A stretch of DNA of 64,000 nt from Craspedostauros australis. Lineage: Eukaryota; Bacillariophyta; Bacillariophyceae; Mastogloiales; Achnanthaceae. This document shows positions 9,129 through 21,200 of the stretch, piece by piece. The DNA is taken from positions 1 to 64,000 of the forward strand of contig JAMXDE010000056.1 of NCBI GenBank assembly GCA_026770025.1, read 5' to 3'. The notes beneath the pieces were generated by a model. The model saw nothing but the letters and a program-made list of their open reading frames with translations, did no database searches and was not told the DNA's origin. Position 1 is the stretch's first letter, and each line of letters starts with the position of its first letter. The translations under genes and the position numbers were made by a program.

Positions 9129-11108
9129 ATGGTCTTCATCCTTCCTCCACTCCTTGCGCTGTTCGTCTCACCATTGCGCAACCACAACCACCAAGTTCGG
9201 ACATCACAATCCACAGCCTCGCCGTCTCTCTTTCCGCTCAAGTTTACCCCTGATGATGCATCCAGCCCGACCGTCACCGACCAGGATCTCCTGCGCGCCG
9301 CAGAACGAGGAGATGTGGACATCCTCACCGCATGGAAGACGGCATTCCCACAAACCTCCATCGACACGATCAAGGATGACCGCGACAAGACTTCACTCCA
9401 CCTCGCATGCTCCAACGGTCAGCTTGAAACGATCAAACAGTTGATGGAGTCATGCGGAGCGGACATCAATGCCCAATCCATGGATGGAGAGACTGCGCTA
9501 CACTATGCATGCGCACAGGGCAATGTTGACGTCGTGGAATACCTGGCCGGGTCACATGCTGCAGATGTCAACCTCCAGGATAACTCCGGCAAGGCGGCAC
9601 TCCACGACGCATGCACCGAGGGGCATGTGGCCATCGTGAAGACTCTGATCGAGTCACATTCTGCAAGCGCTCGCGTGCAAGATGAGAAGGGTGAGAATGC
9701 CCTCCATGCCGCGTGTCTTCGTGGGCACTTGGATGTTGTCGAGTACCTCATTGGATCACATGGAGTGGACGTCAATGTGCAAGATGATTTCGGCAATACT
9801 GCGATCCACAATGCGTGTCTGAAAGGTCATCTTGATATCTTGAAGTATGTGACGGAGGCTCGTGCTGTGGCCATCGACATCCAAAACGATTACGGCGATA
9901 CCGCGCTTCATGCTGCTTACAGAAATGATCATTTGGATGTTGCAGAGTACCTGGTGAAGTCGTGCAAGGCAGATGTTCATGTTGAGAATGAGGTTCGCGG
10001 CACGGCTCTTGAGTCTGCATATTCCCAAGGTCATCTGGATGTTGTGAGATGGTTGGCGGAGTCAGGCCAGGTGGACGTCAATGCGAAAGACGAGAATGGC
10101 GACACTTTGCTTCACTGCGCAAGTGCTGGAGTTCATCTGGGTATGATGGAGTACCTGTTGAACTCAGACGATCTGAAGGTGGATGGCAACGCCAAGAACA
10201 ACGATGGCCACACTGCCCTTCACTGCGCAAGTGCGAAAGGTCGTCTGGATGTGGTGAAGCCTTTGGTGGACTCAGGCAAAGTGATCATCAACGCCCGCGC
10301 CGACAACATGGGTGGCTTCACTGCACTCCATCTTGCAATCGCGCGTGGATCTCTGGATATTGTGAAGTGTCTGGTTGAACAAGGCGGAGCCAACATCAAT
10401 GCTGAGAACTACAACCATGAGACTCCACTCTACAAGGCATATGGCCACAGCCACTTCGACATTGTCAAGTATCTCATCGGAACACCAAGCATAGATCCTA
10501 ACTCGCGGCACAAAGGTGACGACACCGTGCTCCATCGCGCAACCGCGCGTGGGCATCTGGATGTTGTGAAGTGGCTGGTTGAATCCCGCAAAGCCAATAT
10601 CAACGCTGAGGATAACAAGCACGAGACTCCACTCCACAAGGCATGTTACCACAACCACCCCGATGTTGTCAAGTATCTGGTCGCAGCACCCAATGTTGAT
10701 TTGAACGTGAAAGACCAGGGTGGCGACACCATCCTCCATCATGCATGTATCGGTGGTCATCTCGACGTTGTGAAGCTGTTGGTTGAACAAGGCAAGGTGG
10801 ATGTCAACATTGAAACCAACAGGTTTGGAAACACTGCACTGCATCAAGCGTGCTTCAATGGTAGGTTGGAGGTCGTGCAGTATTTGGCGGAAGTCTGCAA
10901 CGCAGAAGTCAACATTCAAAACAAGTATGGCAACACACCACTTTGGAAGGCAAGTTGGAATGGCCAATTGGAGGTGGTCATATACTTGGTGGAATCGTGC
11001 AACACAGACATCAGCATCAAGACTAACAGTGGCTTGACTGCGCTGGATATTGCGAAAAAGCAGGACCACACTGATGTTGTCGACTACTTGTCCACTCTTC
11101 CTTGGTGA
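9129..11108 (+). CDS. Ankyrin-repeat protein with 17 repeats
   Basis: A single-exon, 659-residue frame from ATG 9129. The first 18 residues (MVFILPPLLALFVSPLRN) look like a signal peptide or anchor. A cap block (VTDQDLLRAAERGDVDIL) is followed from about residue 95 to the C-terminus by 17 consecutive ankyrin repeats of 33-35 residues, with TALHxAC, GHLDVVxYL and ADVNxQD signatures. There is no BTB, kinase or membrane domain after the repeats. The array should form a long solenoid for protein binding; the partner is unknown. The shared cap shows it is a paralog of the short ankyrin gene at 3475-4143. The repeats are regular and uninterrupted, so the gene looks functional. Confidence 0.9.
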   Translation: MVFILPPLLALFVSPLRNHNHQVRTSQSTASPSLFPLKFTPDDASSPTVTDQDLLRAAERGDVDILTAWKTAFPQTSIDTIKDDRDKTSLHLACSNGQLETIKQLMESCGADINAQSMDGETALHYACAQGNVDVVEYLAGSHAADVNLQDNSGKAALHDACTEGHVAIVKTLIESHSASARVQDEKGENALHAACLRGHLDVVEYLIGSHGVDVNVQDDFGNTAIHNACLKGHLDILKYVTEARAVAIDIQNDYGDTALHAAYRNDHLDVAEYLVKSCKADVHVENEVRGTALESAYSQGHLDVVRWLAESGQVDVNAKDENGDTLLHCASAGVHLGMMEYLLNSDDLKVDGNAKNNDGHTALHCASAKGRLDVVKPLVDSGKVIINARADNMGGFTALHLAIARGSLDIVKCLVEQGGANINAENYNHETPLYKAYGHSHFDIVKYLIGTPSIDPNSRHKGDDTVLHRATARGHLDVVKWLVESRKANINAEDNKHETPLHKACYHNHPDVVKYLVAAPNVDLNVKDQGGDTILHHACIGGHLDVVKLLVEQGKVDVNIETNRFGNTALHQACFNGRLEVVQYLAEVCNAEVNIQNKYGNTPLWKASWNGQLEVVIYLVESCNTDISIKTNSGLTALDIAKKQDHTDVVDYLSTLPW

Positions 11109-11535
11109 GAGCATGGCTGTAAAACGGACAAGAATGAACCAACCAACCACTCGTCAAAGTAGTTTCTCTTAGCAGCTGCCAAGTGCTTCACATCCATCGC
11201 TGATGTAAATCAGTCGATACGGTACTATCGCTCAGTGGGCTACAATTATTGTACTATGGTAGACTTTGCTGCAATCTGCTCAACGTCGCTTCGTGTTGCA
11301 AGGTCCTGGTACCTCTGTCTAACCCATGCATTGCAATGTGTTGCGATGTGTTGTGGCGGATTCCGTGTATGGCATGCGATTGCGCTTTTCCTCTCTTGGA
11401 AACAAGCGGCGCCATGGTCTGAGATTCGCGATGCATCTCAAAGATACCGATGGCGGCGTGATGCATGTGCGGGTGTGTTGATGGATTGGTACGGCGCGCT
11501 GTCGTTGCGCCTTGATGCACCAACTGTCAACATGT
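11109..11535. other. Convergent intergenic region
   Basis: It contains the 3' ends of the ankyrin gene (plus) and the silicon transporter (minus). No additional gene was seen. Confidence 0.6.
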
Positions 11536-13182
11536 TCACTTCTGCACACCCATCTCCTCGTCACTCTCGGCGGCACTGTCGTTCTCCTCCTGGTTCAACT
11601 TGTTCATGGCTGCAGTCTCCATGCGAAGAGCAGACTCGAAGACGGCGGCATCATCCTCGTTGCTGCACGAGTTGATCTCCTCGCGGAGTCCCTTGATGTT
11701 CGACAGGATGCGCTCACGGCGGACGGAGTAAGACTCATTCTGTGACGCCAAAGCCTTCTGGAGCTCGAGGTACTCGCGTGGGACGGCGGTTGAACCGGCC
11801 TCGCCGACAAGCACATTGGTTCCAAGGTGCATGTTGCGGTTGCTCTGGTGGTCTGGCTTCATGCCAGCAGCGCGCTCCTCTGGGGTGCCGATGTACACCT
11901 CATCGAGCTGGAAGCCAGAGACGGCCTTGTGAATGGAGGCAAGGACCCAGGCTCCGGAGCAGATACCGGTGGCTTCCAACAACAGACAGAACTGGAGGAA
12001 GATGTAGACGATTGGGTTGGAAAGGAAGGCGATGGGGAAGACGGATGCGACCAGCTGCCATGTGATGGAGGCGATGATGGTGGTGATGAGGGCTCCGAGA
12101 AGTCCGGTGTTGAAGAATTCCTGGGTGCTGTCAGAGACTCCGAAGATGTTCTCGCCAGTTCCGACCTCGACATCGAGAGTGGTGACACGGGCGATGATGA
12201 AGAAGCACATGGTGACACAGATCTGACGCCCGATCATGAATCCTGGAAGGTTGCGTCCGTCACCGCGGAAGAGGAGCTCGCAGGTCTTGCGGGCCATTGG
12301 GTGGTCTCCACGCTCCTCCTTTGGAAGCTTGGCGACGGCAAAGAAGGCGATCTGCATACCCTCGAGCATACCGACGATAGACATGAAGAGGAAGAAGAGG
12401 ATGACAGCGACTCCGTTTGGCACTCCGGCCCACATGGTGGTCTTTCCATCGAAGAGGGCGACGAGGGTGACGGCCATGGCGTAGCACAAGATGGCGAGGG
12501 AGATGAGGATACGGCCCCAGTAGAAGAGGTTCTGGGCACTGTCACGTGGTGGTTCCTTGGACTCGATTTCCTTGCCGGAGGCCCAGACGAAGAACATCTG
12601 GACGAGGTAGCACGAGTGCAAAAGTCCGGAGAACTCGATGGCGAGGGCGACATAGAGGGTGAAGACGGCGAAGAAGTTGTTGATGTAGTCAAGCATGCAG
12701 AGGGAGGCATTGACTTGGGAGTTGAGCTGTCCGGCTTGAGCGGTCATGAGGATCATGGCGGCTCCGGATCCGAGGAAGATCTGGATGATGATGTCTGGGA
12801 GTCCGAAGACTTCGGCATCGGCGAGCGGGGCACCGCACTGGTTGATGGTGAAGACCATGAGGAGGACCATGAACTGACGTCCCATGAGGTAGCGATCGAG
12901 GTTGTCACCCTTGTGGGCGAGGGAGGTGCACTGGTGGGCGGTTGGGTGGGATTCGACGTAGAGGTCGCGGTCGACTGGTGGGAGACCGACAAGGGAACCC
13001 TGTCCTCCCTCCACCATATTGAGCCAGACGAGGGCCGTGATCATGATGACGACGGCGACCACTGGGTGGACCTCGGACGAGACCTTAGTCTGCTCATTGA
13101 AGATGAGTCCACAGACGATGGTGATCGAGAAGATGAGGAGTCCGGTGGAGTACACCGACTTGATGAGCTGAATGGGATCCAT
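11536..13182 (-). CDS. SIT: Silicon transporter (SIT)
   Basis: A single-exon, 548-residue protein from ATG 13182, the usual SIT length. SITs are diatom sodium-coupled silicic acid carriers of the plasma membrane that supply silica for the frustule. The diagnostic duplicated motif pairs are all present: EGGQ at residues 58-61 with GRQ at 101-103, and EGMQ at 274-277 with GRQ at 318-320. They sit in two five-helix halves, ten membrane segments in all. Other conserved blocks include HKGDNLDRYL, LDYINNFFAVFT and RGDGRNLPGF. The C-terminal 80 residues form the soluble coiled coil typical of SITs (YLELQKALASQNESYSVRRE). In the stretches I checked, glycine uses GGA/GGT rather than GGC, consistent with high expression. 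The antisense strand is also open for 459 codons, a by-product of that bias. Confidence 0.97.
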   Translation of the reverse strand: MDPIQLIKSVYSTGLLIFSITIVCGLIFNEQTKVSSEVHPVVAVVIMITALVWLNMVEGGQGSLVGLPPVDRDLYVESHPTAHQCTSLAHKGDNLDRYLMGRQFMVLLMVFTINQCGAPLADAEVFGLPDIIIQIFLGSGAAMILMTAQAGQLNSQVNASLCMLDYINNFFAVFTLYVALAIEFSGLLHSCYLVQMFFVWASGKEIESKEPPRDSAQNLFYWGRILISLAILCYAMAVTLVALFDGKTTMWAGVPNGVAVILFFLFMSIVGMLEGMQIAFFAVAKLPKEERGDHPMARKTCELLFRGDGRNLPGFMIGRQICVTMCFFIIARVTTLDVEVGTGENIFGVSDSTQEFFNTGLLGALITTIIASITWQLVASVFPIAFLSNPIVYIFLQFCLLLEATGICSGAWVLASIHKAVSGFQLDEVYIGTPEERAAGMKPDHQSNRNMHLGTNVLVGEAGSTAVPREYLELQKALASQNESYSVRRERILSNIKGLREEINSCSNEDDAAVFESALRMETAAMNKLNQEENDSAAESDEEMGVQK

Positions 13183-14486
13183 CTTGTTTGTTTGTTGTTG
13201 TGTTGATACTCTGGTTGTTGCTGTGATTGAGCGTTGCAGAGATTGCGAGATTTGAGATTGTGAGATGAAGGAGGAGAGTTCGACGTCGATATTTGATTGA
13301 TGCTTCGGAGGTGTGTATGTGTGTGTGTGTGGTTACAGAGCAGAGTGCTTCTTTGTGTGCGACAATGTGTTGATGTGAGTTTGCGCTTTATCCTCTCTGT
13401 TTCGTTCATTTTCTCGTTGTTGATGTTGCTGTGGGTGTTTGTGCTGCTGCTCATGTTATCACAATCGAAAACTGAAAAATGAGAGAGATGTGGAGACAGT
13501 CCGTGAAACCTCGTGTCACGACCGGCGCATCACGCCAGACTGGTTATGAACTTTATTGGGGTATCGATGTTTAAGCAACCAATGATAACGTTATCAACCG
13601 ACAGATCTCGATTTCACGCAATTCAGACCGCGATGTTGTCAATTCAGGTGTCGCACAAGTCAGACGTGTACAACAATGAGTCCTGCAGAACATTGGCATT
13701 CCGAAGCCAACAATCGGAGAGATTCACCACATCTCCCAAGACTGATGCAAGACTCGCGAGTGGCGACAAGAGACAAATGTTCTGATGAGTCGAATCTAAA
13801 TTCGTGAAATACGAACGTGACTCGCGTTGTCGAGTTCCCGCAAACATCGAGTGTTTGTCGAGAGCCAACCAAATCGAAGGGACTTGATTCCGCTGGCCTT
13901 TCGCGTGAAATCCGCGCACAACGAGGGTGTGGCCTTTTGTCAAAACGTCAGAACATCTCACCGCCAACCCTTCAGAGCGCTTGATTCCGGACAGCATCCT
14001 GAGGCATCAAACCATTCACGACATGCGCACGAGAACAACAAACAATTTGGTGCTCTCCACTCCGCACGAACGGTGTCATCCATCCGATCCACTGCATCCA
14101 TCGCATCCCCATCCGCCACACACCTCCAAGGGCACCATCGACAAGCTTTGTCAGAACGAGATACTCTGCGACAGAGTCTCGCAGAGCAGAGGAGAGCAGA
14201 GTCCTCGTACAATCCCAGCGCATGCTCCAACATTGCAAGACACACCAATGCTGTTCGAGGATTGATTTGGATTGTTTTAGTATTCCTGAACTCTACCAAA
14301 CATTAAATCGAGTTGCTTCACTATACTCGTAAATCGGAACACATTCCACCCAGAAGCTGGAGAAAGAGCAGTCATTGACAACCAGGACAACGACAGCACT
14401 CACGACAGCATCAACAACAACAACGCCCTGCCGTTTCCCTGCAATCATTCCGCAGCAACGTACTATACCCGTAGCACACCGCAGTC
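13183..14486. other. Divergent region between SIT and mitochondrial carrier
   Basis: This is the probable promoter and 5' UTR space for the SIT gene (leftward) and the carrier gene (rightward). It includes a GT-rich microsatellite at about 13310-13331. Short frames at 13827-14306 have no recognisable domain. I could not identify a silicon-response element by eye. Confidence 0.5.
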
Positions 14487-16539
14487 ATGTCCGGGTCTTC
14501 GTCCATCGCGGACCCCCGTGCCATATCGAGGGACTTGTTTTCGGCAGCCATCGGATCAGTCTGCTGCTGCTACGTGGGACAGCCAATGGATACCATCAAG
14601 GTTCGGATGCAAACGCAGCCGGAGATTTACAGTGGGGTGTGGGCCTCCACGAGGCAGGTCATTGAGAGCGAGGGTATCCCAGCACTGTGGAAGGGTGCGG
14701 TGCCAACCTCCTTCGGTATGATCGCTGAGAATTGCATGGCCTTTGGCGTCAACGAGGCCTTGAAACGGGCCTTCCCCGATGAACCCCAAACGGCGGAACA
14801 GCAGAGGCAAGGCCTTCCCAGCTTGACGAAGCCATTTTTGATGGTAAGATCGAGATGCGGAATGACACCATGGCTTTTCTGAGAAGACTGCATGCGTGTA
14901 CGACGGTGCAAACGAAAGACAGATGTTTGATGCTCCGACGGTTGTCATTCGCATGAGATTTGACGCTCTGACTTACGAGTATGAAGTTACGAGAGCGAAG
15001 TGTTATTGAATCAGTATTTGAGGGGGTTGGTCGCATCTCGACATCCTCCGATAACGCCACTGGCACACTTCCCGCTCTCGTCACCGTCACCATTGCAATT
15101 GTATTTGTATTTGTAATCACATTTGCATACCGTCTTGTCGCGCCATACCGCACGACTCTGATGCATCATCTCACCTCATTTATTCTCATTCTCAATCTTC
15201 TTCGACCGCCGGCGACTAAAAAATGACCGACAATGATTACAATGCAGGGTGCCATTACTGGTTGTTTCTCTGCGATGGTGCTGCTACCAAGCGAAGTGAT
15301 CAAGGCCAAGACGCAGGTGGCGGTGGGCGAAAGTATCACGCCGCAGGCAGTTGTGAAAAGGATATTGAAGGCCAGAGGTCCTCGGGGTATTTTTGCTGGA
15401 CTGGATGCGCAGCTGTCTCGGGATTCCACATTCTATGCGAGTGAGTGTAACGCGGCGTCCTCGGAAAAATGGAATGGACAACGACACGTGGCGTGGCGTT
15501 GCGCGATGTGTTTGCGGCGGTGTACGATGTGCGGAAAAGATGGAACTGAGGGATTTGCACTGGCTCTATCCGCCATTTGAAGCCTCAAATGCGCGCTTCG
15601 CTTGCATCATCTTGCTGACCCAACATTTGTGTTGCCTCGTTCTTTGTTCTTGCCCACCAAATTCATTCCATACCATGTTATGCTTCGCAGTTTTCTTCGG
15701 AGGATACGAAGTGCTGTGCTACTCATTCCGAACATTGATCCCATCGATGCCGGATGAGCTGAACTACTTTCTGAGGTACGACATGCACTTGTTCGTCGAT
15801 GTGATTTTGCTTGTTTGCCTGCACGCACATTGAAGATTGAGTGGATGGAATACCACGCCAACTCTGACGGTGCGCAAGTTTGAATGCCCGCTCTAACTCT
15901 GTCTTTGTCTGATTCGCCTTTGTGACAATTGTTGATGGCATTTTAATGCTCCATCCTTCCTCTGTTCGAAATGGTGTTGGAACATCACCACAACAATTCG
16001 TATACTCGACTGGGATATGATCTCATCCACACTCTACGCGGATGTTCATACTGCGTGCACATCATACTCGACGATAATCAATGACAGTGGTGGATTTGCC
16101 GGTATGTTCGGATGGGCATGTGCCATGGTAAGTCAATGCATCGCACCCGAATGGTGATGATTCCAACAACTATCGAAATGATGGTGGCAGCGATAGTCAT
16201 CTCTGAACACTCGTACATTTGGCACTCACACAGTCCTGCTCCACGTACATACAATTGTGCATTCTCACAACCGCACATGTCACAAATTCGCTGCCATACT
16301 GCTATCGCATCCACCAGCCGCTGGACGTGCCAAAGACGAACGTCCAGAGCAGATACGAGACCAAGGTGGTGGGCAGCTACTTCCCCGAGCTGGTGAAGAT
16401 CGCGAGAGAGCGTGGTATCCGCGGTCTGTACAGCGGTCTGGGGCCGACTCTTGTGCGCGCCTTTCCTGCCAACGCGGCTCTGTTCTTGGGAGTGGAGACA
16501 GGAAAGAAATGCTTTGACAATCTGGTGTGGAAGGAGTAA
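14487..16539 (+). CDS. Mitochondrial carrier (SLC25) family, ornithine/basic amino acid-like
   Basis: Five exons read from splice sites and frame: 14487-14843, 15248-15440, 15691-15775, 16088-16127 and 16318-16539, totalling 298 residues. Donors are GTAAGA, GTGAGT, GTACGA and GTAAGT, all acceptors end in AG, and phases match (0, 1, 2, 0). The protein shows the threefold carrier repeat with its signature Px[DE]xxK in each: QPMDTIKVR, LPSEVIKAK and MPLDVPKTN. Each repeat ends with an aromatic/Gly-rich helix such as FFGGYEVLC. Carriers of this type exchange metabolites across the mitochondrial inner membrane. The phrases AENCMAFGVNEALKR and FFGGYE followed by a GGxAG block resemble the ornithine/carnitine branch, but the substrate is inferred only. 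The ATG at 14487 gives a normal short N-terminus. Confidence 0.9.
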
Positions 16540-16575
16540 GCTGCGGAGGTTGGTGCGATGAAGTTTATGTGCCAC

Positions 16576-16631
16576 AATGGAGATTGAACATTGGAGATTG
16601 GACATTGGAGGTTGAACATTGGAGATTGAAT
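16576..16631. repeat. 14-bp tandem repeat, four copies
   Basis: Four head-to-tail copies of ATTGGAGATTGAAC with one or two substitutions, starting 37 bp after the carrier stop codon and so probably in its 3' UTR. Similar TTGAACATT words recur in the TRAPPC13 intron near 35810-35850. Confidence 0.9.
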
Positions 16632-18288
16632 ATCGTGGCCATGGTATCGATCACGGTGATGGATACATGGTACGACAACAAAGCAACACTCTTCTCAAAG
16701 GACTGGCAAGAGAAATCCACAAGAAGCAGTGCCGAACATGACAGAGTTGTCGCTGATCTCCAGGATGTCAGACCATACATGCTCGTACGAGTACTCCTGA
16801 TGGAATGAATGCCCACCGCAAGGCCTCATCATCGACGTCGTCAATGCGATGCGTTTGGTGGAGAGCGGTGTGGAGAGCGAAGGAACATCTGCCGCCTTTT
16901 CCACGATGGAGACAGCCAACACGATTGCTGCCGGAAAATGTGAGGCGCTGTGAGTTGTCGTCCATGTTTCTTTGTTGTGTCTGCAGTCTTTTTGCAATGT
17001 GTGGATGTCATCGATTGCGACATTCCGTTGGTGGACAGACTCCCACCAGACAGAACAGTCATGTCGCAACGATACGATTCACTTAAGTACAGACATGCCA
17101 AGAATTATCACTGAACGCAGAACACACACCCAGTTGTCTCCGGCTGTCAACAATCATGCTACGCTGATTGGCTCATTCGTGTCGCATCTTCTGCATTTGT
17201 CTTCTTTGGGGACAGCCTTGCGAGGTCTACCGAGACTTCACATCAACACCTCGAGCAAACAAGTTGTTTGGCACAAAAAGAGAGCGCCACAAGAGAACAC
17301 GAGGGAGACGCACAACATGAAGCTCCGCACAAAGACACAGTTGGGCAGCGAATAGGCAAACACAGGGAGACGAATTCCACGGAGTGGATGGATTGTTTTT
17401 TAAGGGGGATTGCGTGGGGATTGTGCACAACCAAAGCAACCAGCACACATCAACGAAGAGAGAGCCACGAGAACAGAGCATTTCTCCACATCGCATCACA
17501 CACCACATCATACAGTCTGCATCGTTCGCTGTGACACCACACTCTTGCGCAGCAACAGAGAGATCAGCACGTTTCCAAGACAACACATCCGAAGGCTCCA
17601 AGACAGAAGACAACACTTGCAAAGGGGCAGTGAAGAGCAGCTGTTGAGGGAACAACAAACACATCAACCAACATCAACCAACAACAACAACAACAGAATC
17701 AAACCCATCAAGAACCAAACAAGAAGTCCATACAGCACCTCGCATCGCACCGCATCGCGTCACTCCTGGCGTTAAACTTGCGTTGACTTGCATCCATCTG
17801 GGCGAATCGAAGTGAAGACGGCTGACGCAGGAAAGTCTCTGCTGCGCAGCTGCTCCACGAGTGCCACACGAACACCACACACAGACAGCCTTGGACAAAC
17901 TCTGTTGTGAGAATCTACGCCAAGGAAAGCTGCAGGCTCGTATTCAAGAGGAAGAGACTTGGCGTTACGCTGCAACGACTCCTGCTGCTGCTGCTGTGGA
18001 GTATCGATCAGCCTTCCAGACGCTACGGATCCAGGCACAGAGACAGGCACGGATACGATTGCGATTGCGATTACAAGCAGAGTGAGAGATATCTGCAGAC
18101 TTCCGCACCGTTGCGCATAGGAATACAGATTCAGCCAACCGCGACAGATTTCAGCCCGAGTTCGATCGTGAAGCAGAACCTGCTGTGACAACGAGCATCG
18201 AACCCTCCCTCTGCTCGCACAGCGAGAACGCAGAAGACATCAGATATCAGACAAGAAGACAGCGCCCAAAACGGCTGCGACCTCATTG
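16632..18288. other. Intergenic and probable 5' region of the CCT-domain gene
   Basis: No gene was recognised. The right part (about 17650-18288) is A/C-rich with CAACAACAA runs, like a long diatom 5' leader. Overlapping short frames on both strands lack domains. Confidence 0.5.
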
Positions 18289-21200
18289 ATGGACCCAAAG
18301 AGGCGCGTCTTCGTGCTCATGGAAGGCTCAGCTGCATCCACAGGTGGCCCGAACGGCCTCAGTCAAGGACCAGGCGCCACATCTGTTGTGACAACAGCGC
18401 CACCAGCAACCGCCTTGGCTGCATTCCCAATCAAGCCAGAAGTTACGGGTGCTGACATCGATATCGACTTTTCGATGACGGAGAGTGGCAGAACGATCGC
18501 ACATCTCGTGGAAGGCAAGTTCGATGAGTCTCACATCGATGGCATGAACATTACGATCACCAGCAGCGGCAGGTCGACTGAGGTACACAACCTCTCGGAA
18601 CGATCCACGCTGGACCACCATCCACCGCTTGGTGGGCTTGGTGCGGCCATGGCTGCGGCAACCACACCAGCAACGACATCATCATCAACAACAACAGAAC
18701 CTATCGCTCCTTCAGGCCTGCCTGCTCTTTCAACTGGACACGCACCCACTCATCAGCCCGGTCAGGCCCATTCCCTGATGCAAGAACAAACGCAAGCGCA
18801 AGAACAAATACATGCGAATCCACATTTCCAAACACATCCACATACTCAGACACAGACACATACTCAGACACAGACACATGCTCAAATTCCAAACCAACCG
18901 TATGCACATTCATCGACATGCGACAGTTCTGCAGATCCAGCATCCATCACACCATCAATACCAATGCCAGCACACGCTCAAGTGCATGCGCAGATGCAAG
19001 CACCAGCTGCAGCATCACATAATACTCCATACGATACGGATGGCAACGGCAACAGATGGCACGCCGCAGCCCCTGCGCCCGTGGCCCTACCGCCTCTGCA
19101 ACAGGCGCATTCGTCAGTCTCAGGCACCGCACATATCACCACCAGCGCCAACCTCAACGGCAATGCCGCCACCATGGGCTCCACCTTTAACGGAGTCGCA
19201 ACGACAGCCAACATACCCATTCCTGCCGCCAACCCGCCATCTGCTCCGTCTTCGCAACCAGGATCTGTCGGATCGTCGGGCAGCGGCTTCATGAGCAACA
19301 TCCTCAATGGCGATCCCAATCTTTCCATGCCGCCCAAAGCCGTCGGTCAACCCCTTTCACGGACACCGCCCTCGCAGCTCGCGACATCCTACGAGGCATC
19401 GCACTTTGGCAAGCGACAGAGAGCCGGAGTAAGTTTCGAACCTCTGCACAACCTCCCTGCCTCAGATCTCCTCTTTTCCCTTCCACTCACACAGTCACTG
19501 ACATCCATGCATTCCGACTATTCGCCATCTCCGCAAACGCATACGCATACACACTCTTTCTCTCCTCTCTCCATGTCGCCCTCCTCATCTGTCTCGTTTG
19601 AAACTTCGCCGATCCCCTCACCCGTGCCCCTCCCTCCCTTCTCGTCCTTTGTTCCTCGTGCATCGATCGATTCACCGCTGTCAATCGAATCGGCACCACC
19701 AATCGACCTGCAGAGCGTTTCGGAACGTTTGAGATCCGCGGCCGTGTTGGAGGAGAAGGGTCTCATTGACAGAGAACAGAAGGCGATCATGAAGGACTTG
19801 CTCATCTCGGGCGACAACGAGCTGCAGGCCGCCATTGACAAGTACGACGAGGGTGATCAGTCCATGTTACAGGATATCATCAACAGCGGAGCCTTGGCCA
19901 GTGCTGCCACACAGGACATCGACCTCTTCGGCGATCTGGATTTGGATTACATGACGGTGGAGGACAGTCTGGAGGGACAGGCGGTGCAGCAGCTTCATTC
20001 CGGTCTTTCCCCACCACCGCCGCCATCATCGACAGCTTCCGTCGCCTCCGTGGCATCCTCCACGTCCGCCATGAAGCTGCCACCCGCCTTGTTATCGTCA
20101 CAAGATCCCAAGAAGATGATGATGATGATGACGGCGCAATCCACAGCGGATGCTCCCAGCACGGTCACGCCTCACCTAGAATCCGACGGCATCGGGGAGA
20201 TGGAGTTCGGCGGCGACATGGGGCCAACCGCCAACGACTTCTTGAACATCGCCAATGGAACCCGATCGCGGTCCGGCTCCATGTTCTCATTCGATCAGAG
20301 CGTCGGTATGCGATCGAGGTCCAACTCCGTGTGGTCAGTGGATCAGCAAAACACGCGCAATCGATCCAACTCTCTCTTTTCTGCGCTCATCGGTGTCGCC
20401 TCGCAACAGCAGGAGCAGGAGCACTACGGCAAGTGGATGGAATCGCCGCGGGACAAAGCGAACGGGGGCAACGGCCAGCGCCATCCTCAGCATCCCACTG
20501 GGGTTCGTCCTGGAGATGCCAACGAACATGACATGGGCAATACTTACAACAACAGCAACAATTACGGATACGCCAACCACAGTGGCGAAGGCAACGATCA
20601 GTACATGGACGGTCAGCATCATCAGAATCAGAATGACATGATCATCGAGCATGATGATCACAGCAAGCCGATTAGCAATGGCATGAATACGAACATGAGC
20701 GCGGGAAATCCGGCCGACCGCCGTCCAGGACGCAAGAAGGGGACCGGTCGCGGGGCTGGACGTGGCGGTCGTGGAGGTCGGGGTGGAAGAGGGACTGGAC
20801 GGGGTGGTCGCGGCGGTCGTGGAGGCGGCATGAGCAACCTCAGCCGCCTGATGAATGCCCAGAACACCGGCAAAACTGGCGGCGCGCGCAAATCCGGAGC
20901 GGCCGAACCACCGACGTACGACTTTGACACTACCGGCATGACAACGCGCGAGATGAAGGCCGAGCACAAGCGGCGCATCAAGGAGGAGAAGAAGCGAATA
21001 CGGCTGGAAAAGAAGGAACGCAAGGAACGCCTCAAGCTGGACAAGGAGCGCAAGAAACGCGAAAAGAAGGAGCAGCAGAAGGAGGAGGAACGTGAGGAGC
21101 ACATCCCCGGATGCGGACGACCTCGATCGTTGAGCGATCCCAACCTTCGCAGCAAGATCGGCGAGGATGGGTTGCTCCACGTCGAACGGCCCAAGGACTG

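Noticed and set aside
11827-13206. 459-codon plus-strand frame as a gene
   Set aside because: It lies wholly antisense to the well-supported SIT gene, has no domain and has a composition expected from complementing biased codons.
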